Position numbers and translations under genes: made by a program. A DNA stretch of 5,284 bases, taken from contig JABFSD010000277.1 of the NCBI GenBank assembly GCA_013140935.1, positions 1 to 5,284 on the forward strand. Reading direction: 5' to 3'. Every line of letters starts with the position of its first letter. The first letter of the stretch is position 1. The stretch comes from Acidobacteriota bacterium. GTDB lineage: Bacteria; Acidobacteriota; Blastocatellia; RBC074. Positions 1 through 5,284 of the stretch are shown piece after piece. The notes beneath the pieces were generated by a model. That model had not been told where the DNA came from and searched no databases. It saw nothing but the letters and a program-made list of their open reading frames with translations.

Positions 1-1432
1 CCGGTTGCCCATCCGTCGTGCGACGATTGACCGCATTGTGAATGCCGCGCATCGGACTCACGCTGATGCACGCCGGCCAATCACTGCCCAATACGAGTTG
101 CGCTTGATGTGTTTGCAATTCACGCCACGCAAAAGCGCGTTGCACACGCTCGCTGCCGACGGCTTTTTCCCAAACGCTCACCGTGCCGGGATCGGCGTGA
201 ATTGGTTGCATCGAAGCCAACACGCCCAACTTGGCAAAGCGCGGCAAGTCTTCTTTGCTGACGGTTTCGATGTGTTCGATGCGATGGCGCGCGTCACGGC
301 GTTGGTTTTGTCGCGCGGCTTGTTCATAAGCATTCAAGGCTTCGCGCACCGCTCTATCGCCGATGGCGTGCGTATAAATTTGCAAGCCCAGCTTGTCGCA
401 CAACGCGACTTTCTCACGATACAAATCCAGCGGCCACGCCGGTTCGCCTTTCGTATTTGCGCCGTCGCTGTAAGGTTCGAGCATTGCGGCCGTGTGCGAT
501 TCGATCACGCCGTCGAGCATGAACTTCACCGCACTCGCGCGTAGTTGCGGATGCGCCGCGTATTGATCGCGCAGCTTCAACCATTGATCCAAACGCGCTT
601 GCGTAATTTGTTGCCCAACGGAAAGGGCGATGCCTACGCGCGCCGTCAATTCGCCGCGTCGCATCAACTCTTCGTACAAACTGAATTCCTCCGGCCCGCC
701 ACTCGCGTTCTGCCAACTGGTCAAGCCCAGCGAAGCCGCGAGTTTCAACCCGCGTCGCAACGAATCTAAATTTTGTGCGCGCGTAGGTTCACCAATCAGC
801 TTGCGCACCAAACTTTGCGCGCTTTCTTTCAACGCACCGGTCGCTTCCCCTTGCACATCGCGGACAATCTCACCAAAGCCGTCAAACTTCGTTTCGCGCG
901 TAACGCCCGCCAGTTGCAGCGCCTTGCTATTCGCCCACGCGGAATGTCCGTCATAAGCGCGCAGGAACACGGGCCGATCATTCACTATCGCATCGAGATC
1001 GCGGCGATGCGGCAAGCTCTCGGCAAACCAGCCGTATTCCCACCCGCGCCCCGTAATCCATTCGGCTTGCGGATTCTCTTTGGCAAACGTCGTGATGCGG
1101 CGTTGCATCTCCGCCATCGTTTTCGCATCGGTCAAATCCACTTCGCTCAAGCCTTGCGTGCCACCTAAGAAATGAATGTGCGAATCGTTGAAGCCCGCCA
1201 TCACCAGCTTGCCGTCGAGATCAATGACTTCGGTTTGTTTGCCGATGAGGCGCTTGATGGCGGCGGTCGTACCGACGCGCAAAATGGTATTGCCCCGGAT
1301 AGCAAGGGCTTCAGCATCAGGTTGGTCTTTCAGGCCCGTCCAGACACGCCCGTTGATAAAAACTAAATCGGCCTTTTCTTGTGCATTGACAGAAAAGACC
1401 AGCAGCAACAAGCAAAAAAACAGTTTCATCAT
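1..1432 (-). CDS. Exported amidohydrolase family 3 protein (YtcJ-like), 3' end cut by window edge
   Basis: Translating the minus strand gives 477 uninterrupted residues that run off the left edge. Residues 1-17 form a Sec signal peptide (Lys3, a Leu-rich core, then VNA before Gln18), so the enzyme is probably periplasmic or secreted. Next comes the small beta-sandwich start typical of the superfamily ([13 protein letters not shown], 21-33), then the metal site: HxH at His85/His87 in NDSHIHF, Lys303 in VKFMLDG, His355 in YTHAIGD, His387 in RIEH, and Asp451 in GSDWP. These match YtcJ-type amidohydrolases, usually about 540-570 residues, so perhaps 70-90 C-terminal residues are missing. The substrate cannot be read from the sequence; relatives are annotated loosely as amidases or exoenzymes. 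Two ATGs are adjacent (1432 and 1429). Neither has a clear Shine-Dalgarno; an 8-T run and the hairpin repeat lie just upstream. It lies downstream of the kinase gene on the same strand, 153 bp away. Confidence 0.93.
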   Translation of the reverse strand, partial: MMKLFFCLLLLVFSVNAQEKADLVFINGRVWTGLKDQPDAEALAIRGNTILRVGTTAAIKRLIGKQTEVIDLDGKLVMAGFNDSHIHFLGGTQGLSEVDLTDAKTMAEMQRRITTFAKENPQAEWITGRGWEYGWFAESLPHRRDLDAIVNDRPVFLRAYDGHSAWANSKALQLAGVTRETKFDGFGEIVRDVQGEATGALKESAQSLVRKLIGEPTRAQNLDSLRRGLKLAASLGLTSWQNASGGPEEFSLYEELMRRGELTARVGIALSVGQQITQARLDQWLKLRDQYAAHPQLRASAVKFMLDGVIESHTAAMLEPYSDGANTKGEPAWPLDLYREKVALCDKLGLQIYTHAIGDRAVREALNAYEQAARQNQRRDARHRIEHIETVSKEDLPRFAKLGVLASMQPIHADPGTVSVWEKAVGSERVQRAFAWRELQTHQAQLVLGSDWPACISVSPMRGIHNAVNRRTTDGQP

Positions 1433-1452
1433 AATGAAAAAAAAGTGGTATG

Positions 1453-1582
1453 GGTGGCACAAGCTGCCGAGCTTGTGCCGCTTCCAACTTGGCGCATTTA
1501 CTATCAGCGTAAACTCGGCGGTTTGCGTTGATTTCAATTTAACGCATTCACAGTCAGCACAAGCTCGGCAGCTTGTGCCACC
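1453..1582. repeat. REPIN/BIME-like repeat: three hairpins at 50-bp period bounded by a 26-bp inverted repeat
   Basis: The outer 26 bp (1453-1478 and 1557-1582) are exact inverted copies. Each is itself a hairpin: GCACAAGCT and AGCTTGTGC around a 4-nt loop, GCCG in the left copy and CGGC in the right. A third, diverged hairpin lies midway at 1507-1528 (GCGTAAACT, loop CGGC, GGTTTGCGT), still pairing at all nine positions with three G-T wobbles. The hairpins start at 1457, 1507 and 1557, an exact 50-bp period. The two 28-nt spacers (1479-1506 and 1529-1556) agree at 19 of 28 positions by my count. GTGG stands just outside each outer hairpin, reading inward, as in REP sequences handled by RAYT/TnpA-REP transposases. 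No target-site duplication is evident. The right arm begins 4 bp after the kinase stop codon. Neither side has a T tract directly after a stem, so I do not call it an intrinsic terminator. Its role is unknown. Confidence 0.85.
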
Positions 1583-1585
1583 GGT

Positions 1586-2584
1586 TCAAGCGACAATCGG
1601 TTTAATCACGGCACACTGCTCAGCCTCAAACGCTGCCTGCAATTGCTCATACATCGCTTCGTCGGTATACGTGCCAATGATTGATCCTCCCGACCCGGCG
1701 AACTTGCCCGACGCGCCCAACGAACGGGCGAGTTCGACCATGCGAATGTGTTTAGGATTCAACTGATAAATCGTCCGCCGCGTATCGAAATTTTGATTCA
1801 TCAGCGTCGCCAACGTCGCATGATCGCGCGTCACTAGACATTCGCGCGCTTGGCGAGCAAGTTCAGCAAAAGTCTTCATCGCTTCGACGACCAGCGTTTC
1901 GCCGTTGTCATAACGCTTGCGGATGTCGTTGTGAAATACGTCAGATGACTCGGCCAACTCGGTTTGATAAGCGATGAATACGTTGGGCAACAGACTGAGA
2001 TCGAGCGGTTCATAAATGCCGTAACCGTGTTCATCAATATGCGCCTTGTTGAAATCCATGTAAGTCAGCCCCTCGTAAACCTGAGCCACGCGGTCTTGCA
2101 AGCCTGCGCCGATGCCGAGGTCTTCGCGCTCGACCGAAAGGATGATGCCCGGCAAAATTTCACGCGGAATCGTCACGTCATAAAACTGACACAGCGCGCG
2201 CATCGTCGCCGTCACTATCGCCGACGAACCCGCCAACCCGACTTGTCGCGGAATGTTCGAGTCATAGCGCAATGAAAAGTTTTGCGCGGGCAACGTGATC
2301 GCATTCGCTTCGCAATACTCGGCAAAGCGTTTGATCGAAGCCTTAATCAGCCGCATTCCGCCGTAATAACCGTTCAATCGCACGTCGTAAAGCATCTCGT
2401 CCAAACTATCGAAACGACACTGATCCTGTCGCGTAGGCATGATTTCGAGTTGCGGCCATTCGTAAATGACGACCTGCGCCGCAAAGTTTTTGACGATGAT
2501 GCTGATCGTTTTGCCGTGATAACCATCGCTCGGATTCCCGATCAATCCGGCGCGGGCGTAGGCTTTCGTTGTGAAAATACGCAA
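1586..2584 (-). CDS. GHMP-family sugar kinase, glucuronokinase-like
   Basis: This is a complete 332-residue GHMP kinase. Family motifs in order are the N-terminal substrate segment [14 protein letters not shown] (11-24), the phosphate-binding loop [13 protein letters not shown] (111-123, a PxxxGLxxSSA variant), a likely catalytic Asp164 in [12 protein letters not shown] (161-172), and the C-terminal glycine-rich motif [12 protein letters not shown] (290-301). The wording of several blocks ([50 protein letters not shown]) matches what I remember of plant glucuronokinase, which converts D-glucuronate and ATP to glucuronate-1-phosphate in the cytoplasm. Family membership is clear from the sequence; glucuronate as substrate is inference, and another uronic acid or hexose is possible. 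The start is TTG at 2584, chosen because CAGGAG lies 6 nt upstream and the GHMP fold begins right there. It is divergent from the glycosyltransferase gene and upstream of the amidohydrolase on the same strand. Confidence 0.9.
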   Translation of the reverse strand: MRIFTTKAYARAGLIGNPSDGYHGKTISIIVKNFAAQVVIYEWPQLEIMPTRQDQCRFDSLDEMLYDVRLNGYYGGMRLIKASIKRFAEYCEANAITLPAQNFSLRYDSNIPRQVGLAGSSAIVTATMRALCQFYDVTIPREILPGIILSVEREDLGIGAGLQDRVAQVYEGLTYMDFNKAHIDEHGYGIYEPLDLSLLPNVFIAYQTELAESSDVFHNDIRKRYDNGETLVVEAMKTFAELARQARECLVTRDHATLATLMNQNFDTRRTIYQLNPKHIRMVELARSLGASGKFAGSGGSIIGTYTDEAMYEQLQAAFEAEQCAVIKPIVA

Positions 2585-2590
2585 GAGAAA

Positions 2591-2595
2591 CTCCT
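2591..2595 (-). promoter_or_regulatory. Shine-Dalgarno AGGAG deciding a TTG start
   Basis: On the minus strand AGGAG sits 6 nt before the TTG at 2584-2582. It is the clearest ribosome-binding site in the window and fixes the start of the sugar kinase at TTG, since no ATG or GTG gives the family N-terminus with comparable spacing. Confidence 0.75.
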
Positions 2596-2646
2596 GAATG
2601 AATCGTGATGAAGTGCGAACGACAGGACTGATGGGTTCGCCACGTC

Positions 2647-2674
2647 AGTATAGTCGCGCCCTGCGCGTTGTCGC
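2647..2674 (-). promoter_or_regulatory. Candidate sigma-70-type promoter for the sugar kinase
   Basis: Read on the minus strand, GCGACA (2674-2669, four of six against TTGACA) is followed after 16 nt by TATACT (2652-2647, five of six against TATAAT). Transcription would begin near 2640, leaving a leader of roughly 55 nt that contains the AGGAG site. The position within the divergent gap is sensible. This is a consensus match by eye only. Confidence 0.4.
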
Positions 2675-2693
2675 CAGCCTGCGCCTTCACGCA

Positions 2694-2723
2694 TTGCGAA
2701 GCCTGCGCGCGCCAAACTATCCT
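2694..2723 (+). promoter_or_regulatory. Weak candidate promoter for the glycosyltransferase gene
   Basis: TTGCGA (2694-2699) and TATCCT (2718-2723) are separated by 18 nt. Transcription would start near 2730, only about 12-15 nt before the preferred ATG codons at 2742/2745, which fits the lack of a Shine-Dalgarno there. The match is modest and could be chance. Confidence 0.22.
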
Positions 2724-2741
2724 TACGCTACCGACACAATA

Positions 2742-4586
2742 ATGATGCCCCGAATTCACCAACACACACTGACGTGGCCGCTCGCCGTCTTCGCCGTCAT
2801 GCTCGCCGTCTCCTGGCGTCGCTGGGTAAGCATCATCGCCGACAGCGGACGCGAATTGGATTTGCCGCTACGTTTGTCGAACGGCGAAACGCTCTATCGA
2901 GACATACATTACCTTTACACACCGCTGGCCGCGCAGGTGAATGCACAACTCTATCAGTGGTTCGGCGCGCGGCTTGAAACGCTGCAAGTAAGTGGCGTGA
3001 TCTGTTCGTTGCTGGTTGTCTGGTTTTGCTATCGCATCGCGCGCCATTTGCTTTCGCCTGCGGCAAGCACCCTGGCCGCGTGCAGCATCATTATCTTTTG
3101 CGTATTCAAACCTGCGGGCAATCTCATCTCGCCTTATTCCTATTCAGCTTTGTATGGAATGCTGTTCTCACTGGCTTGCCTGCTCACTTGCCTGCACAGC
3201 CTGCGACAAAGAGATTCACGCTGGCTGGCTTTGAGCGGCGGATTCTTCGCACTCGCCGTACTCTCAAAACAGGAATTCGCTTTAGTCGCAGGCGCGGCAA
3301 TTTGGGCTACGGTTTATCTAGTACTTCATCAAGCTGATTTTGAGGAACGCGAAATCCGCGCGAGGGATGTAGGGCAGGATACTATCCTGCCCTACATCCC
3401 TCGGCATTCTCGTGACGGGGTATCAGGTGGCGCACACAAACTCTTTCGTACCCTCAGGTCGCCCGTTTTGGGAATCATGCCGTTGTCTGTGATTGCAGGT
3501 TGGTGGTTTGTTACGCGTTATGATTGGGACTTGCTCGTCAACGACTGCCATTTGCTTTTCACGAACCTGCCCGCTTCGTTGCGCTTTTACAACGCACATC
3601 GCACCGGCTTGAATGCGCCGCTCGCTTCGCTGCTGCAAATGCTGGGCGGCGCTGGCGTAGCCGTCACCGTCGCCTGCGCCATCGCCTGGTTCAGCGTGAA
3701 AGCAGCGCCATCATTGAAACGTCGCGCGTTGCTCATCGGCCTCGCTGCGTTATCGTTTGCCTTGCTCATCGGCTTCGTTTCGCGCGGACAATGGGACGGC
3801 AGCCCGCTTCGTGCGTTGCCACTGTTGTTGCTCGTGTTGCTTTGGCAAGCGCGCAAGCAAACCAATCAAGGCGCGCTGTTCATCATCGCGGCGTATAGCC
3901 TAGCGGCGCTCTTGCGCGTGATGTTGCGCGTACCCAGCGGCGGCGCGTTCGGCAGCTTTTTTTTGCCGACTTCGTTGACCCTGCTGGTTTATGTGTTATT
4001 GCGCGTCTTGCCTGACGCCATTGCGCGCTGGTCGAATGAGAGTGACGCGGTTACGCGCGCGCAACGCTTCGGCTGGGCGTTGTTAGTGACAGCGTTGGTT
4101 TGCACGGCTGTGGTCTTCGGCATTCGTTATCGCCGCACCTATTCGCACTTGATCGAAACCGCGCGCGGAACGTTTTACGCGCCGCGCGACGCCGGTGCCG
4201 CTTACGGCGAAGCGTTGCGCTGGCTGCAACAAAATACCCGCACCGACGAAGCCGTCGCCGTTTTTCCCGAAGGCAGCGACCTCGCATTTTTCAGTGAGCG
4301 GCGCATGCCGTTGCGCCATCAGATTTATATTCCCGGCCTAGTGAGCGAACGCGACGAAACGCGCGTGATCGAACAACTGCGCGAGCTTCGTTACGTGCTG
4401 ATCGTCAATCGTCCGATGCGCGAATTCGGCGCGACGGCTTTCGGACAGGATTTTTATCAACGCCTCGGCCAAGCTCTCGCCGAACAATATCGCGTCGTGC
4501 AAATATGCGGCGCACCGAACGAACCCGACATCGCTATTGGCGATCAACGCTTTTTCATCAAGATTCTCGAACGCAAAACTCCCTGA
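2742..4586 (+). CDS. Polytopic membrane glycosyltransferase-like protein (GT-C fold, GT39/RgtA-like)
   Basis: From the ATG at 2742 this encodes 614 residues. The frame is open from an upstream ATG at 2598, but that extra 48-residue stretch is Arg-rich and non-hydrophobic, has no family look, and would occupy nearly the whole divergent promoter gap, so I reject it. There is no clear Shine-Dalgarno at 2742 or 2745. About eleven or twelve hydrophobic segments follow, the first at roughly residues 12-30. After it comes the block [20 protein letters not shown] and then [19 protein letters not shown]; acidic residues in this first outer loop are typical of GT-C lipid-linked-sugar transferases of the GT39/GT83/RgtA type. 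The last 140 or so residues (from about nt 4170) are hydrophilic and probably periplasmic. Donor and acceptor are unknown. An in-frame palindrome adds a stretch reading [12 protein letters not shown] to a charged loop between membrane segments. The carboxypeptidase gene follows after 5 bp. Confidence 0.82.
   Translation: MMPRIHQHTLTWPLAVFAVMLAVSWRRWVSIIADSGRELDLPLRLSNGETLYRDIHYLYTPLAAQVNAQLYQWFGARLETLQVSGVICSLLVVWFCYRIARHLLSPAASTLAACSIIIFCVFKPAGNLISPYSYSALYGMLFSLACLLTCLHSLRQRDSRWLALSGGFFALAVLSKQEFALVAGAAIWATVYLVLHQADFEEREIRARDVGQDTILPYIPRHSRDGVSGGAHKLFRTLRSPVLGIMPLSVIAGWWFVTRYDWDLLVNDCHLLFTNLPASLRFYNAHRTGLNAPLASLLQMLGGAGVAVTVACAIAWFSVKAAPSLKRRALLIGLAALSFALLIGFVSRGQWDGSPLRALPLLLLVLLWQARKQTNQGALFIIAAYSLAALLRVMLRVPSGGAFGSFFLPTSLTLLVYVLLRVLPDAIARWSNESDAVTRAQRFGWALLVTALVCTAVVFGIRYRRTYSHLIETARGTFYAPRDAGAAYGEALRWLQQNTRTDEAVAVFPEGSDLAFFSERRMPLRHQIYIPGLVSERDETRVIEQLRELRYVLIVNRPMREFGATAFGQDFYQRLGQALAEQYRVVQICGAPNEPDIAIGDQRFFIKILERKTP
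3361..3403. repeat. Perfect 43-bp palindrome (REP-like) inside a coding sequence
   Basis: Twenty-one-nucleotide arms (3361-3381 and 3383-3403) are exactly complementary around one central C at 3382. The core reads GTAGGGCAGGATA, C, TATCCTGCCCTAC. GTAG, the tetranucleotide commonly found at the foot of REP hairpins, is present on both strands. Pairing stops at 3360/3404 (G opposite G). The element is translated in frame as roughly [15 protein letters not shown] within the glycosyltransferase-like protein, in a hydrophilic loop that probably tolerates insertion. Its sequence differs from the hairpins at 1453-1582, so it would be a second repeat family. No flanking direct repeat is evident. Confidence 0.85.
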
Positions 4587-4591
4587 ACGCT

Positions 4592-5284
4592 ATGCACAAG
4601 TTTCTTACTGTTGTCTTAATCGTCGCCCTGACTGCCACGTCTGCATTCGCGCAAACTGCCGCCGCGCCTGCTCTTGTTCCCAAGCCACAAACGCTGGCGG
4701 AATTGCAATCACGCATCGTGGCTTTGCTCGACGATCCGAAATTCGTCTCGATGCGTTGGGGCGCGCTGATTCGCACCGACAAAGGCAAAGTCATTTTTGA
4801 ACGCGATGCCGACAAAGCCTTCACGCCCGCGTCGAATATGAAGCTATACACTTCCGCCGCCGTGCTGGATGCCTTCGGGCCGGAGTTCAAAATCAAGACT
4901 TCGGTATACGCCGCGAAGCCCGTCAAGCAAGACGTGATCGCAGGCGATGTAATTTTATACGGACGCGGCGACCCGAATCTTTCGGCGCGCTTTGACCCAG
5001 AGAATCCCGACAAGTTCGATGAATACTTTGCGGCAGACAAAATCACGGCCATTGAACAACTCGCCGATCAACTCAAAGCCGCAGGCGTAAAGATCATCAC
5101 CGGCAATCTCATCGGTGACGAAAGCTATTTCGCAGGCGACGCGCTCGGCACGGGCTGGGAATGGGACGACTTGCAGTTTAATTTAAAAAAATCTACGTGC
5201 TTTGAAATTCAGAACAGCTCCGCCCAAGAACAAAACTTTGTGCTGGAAAGGCTTTGGTGGCGCGAAGATGTTTTAAGACCATCA
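4592..5284 (+). CDS. dacB: D-alanyl-D-alanine carboxypeptidase/endopeptidase (PBP4, peptidase S13), 5' part; homology breaks at about 5180
   Basis: DacB-type penicillin-binding proteins trim or cut peptidoglycan stem peptides in the periplasm. Residues 1-20 are a Sec signal peptide (Lys3, hydrophobic core, SAFA before Gln21). The active-site SxxK is Ser81-Asn-Met-Lys84 in [13 protein letters not shown], preceded by the usual segment [21 protein letters not shown] in slightly varied form. GRGDPNLS (124-131) and the GDESYF and [11 protein letters not shown] blocks (175-180, 186-196) are also S13 hallmarks. Family members usually continue with a tyrosine-rich segment and VSALTVNDN; here, after Phe196, the frame stays open for 35 codons to the window edge but the residues look nothing like S13. 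The later SxN and KTG motifs are therefore absent from what is visible. Full-length relatives are about 480 residues. The start is 5 bp after the glycosyltransferase stop, with no strong Shine-Dalgarno, suggesting translational coupling. The product is probably truncated and inactive unless the junction is an assembly error. Confidence 0.85.
   Translation, partial: MHKFLTVVLIVALTATSAFAQTAAAPALVPKPQTLAELQSRIVALLDDPKFVSMRWGALIRTDKGKVIFERDADKAFTPASNMKLYTSAAVLDAFGPEFKIKTSVYAAKPVKQDVIAGDVILYGRGDPNLSARFDPENPDKFDEYFAADKITAIEQLADQLKAAGVKIITGNLIGDESYFAGDALGTGWEWDDLQFNLKKSTCFEIQNSSAQEQNFVLERLWWREDVLRPS
5180..5284. other. Unrelated sequence joined to the dacB homologue; possible mobile-element end
   Basis: From about 5180 the sequence becomes more AT-rich (it opens AATTTAAAAAAATCT) and none of the three forward frames restores the S13 family. 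This rules out a simple frameshift. On the minus strand a 29-codon open frame enters from the right and ends at TAG (5193-5195), its last residues reading [14 protein letters not shown]. That is compatible with the tail of a gene carried by an inserted element, but it is too short to recognise. No terminal inverted repeat or target duplication can be judged, since the far end lies outside the window. A chimeric assembly join is the main alternative. Confidence 0.45.

Noticed and set aside
5..544. Long plus-strand open frame opposite the amidohydrolase
   Set aside because: The minus strand carries all the metal-ligand motifs of a known family in one continuous frame, so this is a shadow.
1489..1545. 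Minus-strand promoter for the amidohydrolase within the repeat (TTGAAA with a GATAGT box)
   Set aside because: The two boxes are not at a usable spacing, so the match is probably chance.
1453..1582. CRISPR array
   Set aside because: Only three units; the spacers between hairpins are related to each other rather than unique, and the outer hairpins are inverted copies.
1556..1582. Intrinsic terminator after the kinase gene
   Set aside because: The hairpin is well placed, 4 bp after the stop, but no T tract follows the stem on the minus strand.
1176..1766. Plus-strand open frame spanning the amidohydrolase start, the repeat and the kinase end
   Set aside because: It runs antisense over two well-supported genes and a repeat, with low-complexity composition and no recognisable domain.
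2598..2741. N-terminal extension of the glycosyltransferase-like protein from the ATG at 2598
   Set aside because: Arg-rich, without hydrophobic or family-like sequence, and it covers the divergent promoter gap; the ATG at 2742 just precedes the first membrane segment.
4558..5052. Minus-strand open frame of 164 codons opposite the carboxypeptidase start
   Set aside because: The plus strand shows a signal peptide, SxxK and other S13 motifs; the antisense translation is Ser/Ala-rich with no family features.
5180..5284. Simple frameshift in dacB
   Set aside because: None of the three forward frames after 5180 resumes S13-like sequence.

Overview
The window looks like a piece of a Gram-negative-type bacterial chromosome of moderately high GC, with exported enzymes carrying Sec signal peptides and a periplasmic peptidoglycan peptidase. 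The gene types (exported YtcJ-type amidohydrolase, plant-like glucuronokinase homologue, polytopic GT-C protein of the 'GT39-like' kind) and the interspersed palindromes remind me of environmental Acidobacteriota such as Blastocatellia. That placement is an impression from memory, not something the sequence proves. There is no rRNA, tRNA, phage or CRISPR signature. Both ends cut through genes.

Layout. Minus strand, 1-1432: N-terminal 477 residues of an exported amidohydrolase (metal-dependent hydrolase, YtcJ-like), running off the left edge. 1433-1585: intergenic, mostly filled by a 130-bp repeat structure made of three hairpins spaced exactly 50 bp apart, whose outer arms are a perfect 26-bp inverted repeat. 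Minus strand, 1586-2584: a complete GHMP-family sugar kinase that resembles plant glucuronokinase, with a TTG start and a clear Shine-Dalgarno. 2585-2741: a divergent promoter region. Plus strand, 2742-4586: a polytopic membrane protein of the GT-C glycosyltransferase type with a soluble C-terminal domain. A perfect 43-bp palindrome lies inside its reading frame. Plus strand, from 4592: a D-alanyl-D-alanine carboxypeptidase (PBP4/DacB, family S13), which follows after 5 bp and is likely co-transcribed. Its homology stops abruptly at about 5180, and the last ~105 bp are foreign to that family.

The kinase and amidohydrolase could share a transcript, with the hairpin array between them. The glycosyltransferase and carboxypeptidase probably form a divergent cell-envelope transcription unit. 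A common pathway is not demonstrated; envelope sugar and peptidoglycan metabolism is the loosest theme covering kinase, transferase and peptidase.

The items most worth a second look are the 50-bp-period hairpin array with compensatory substitutions, the in-frame palindrome in the glycosyltransferase gene, the broken dacB homologue at the right edge, and the bacterial glucuronokinase-like gene.
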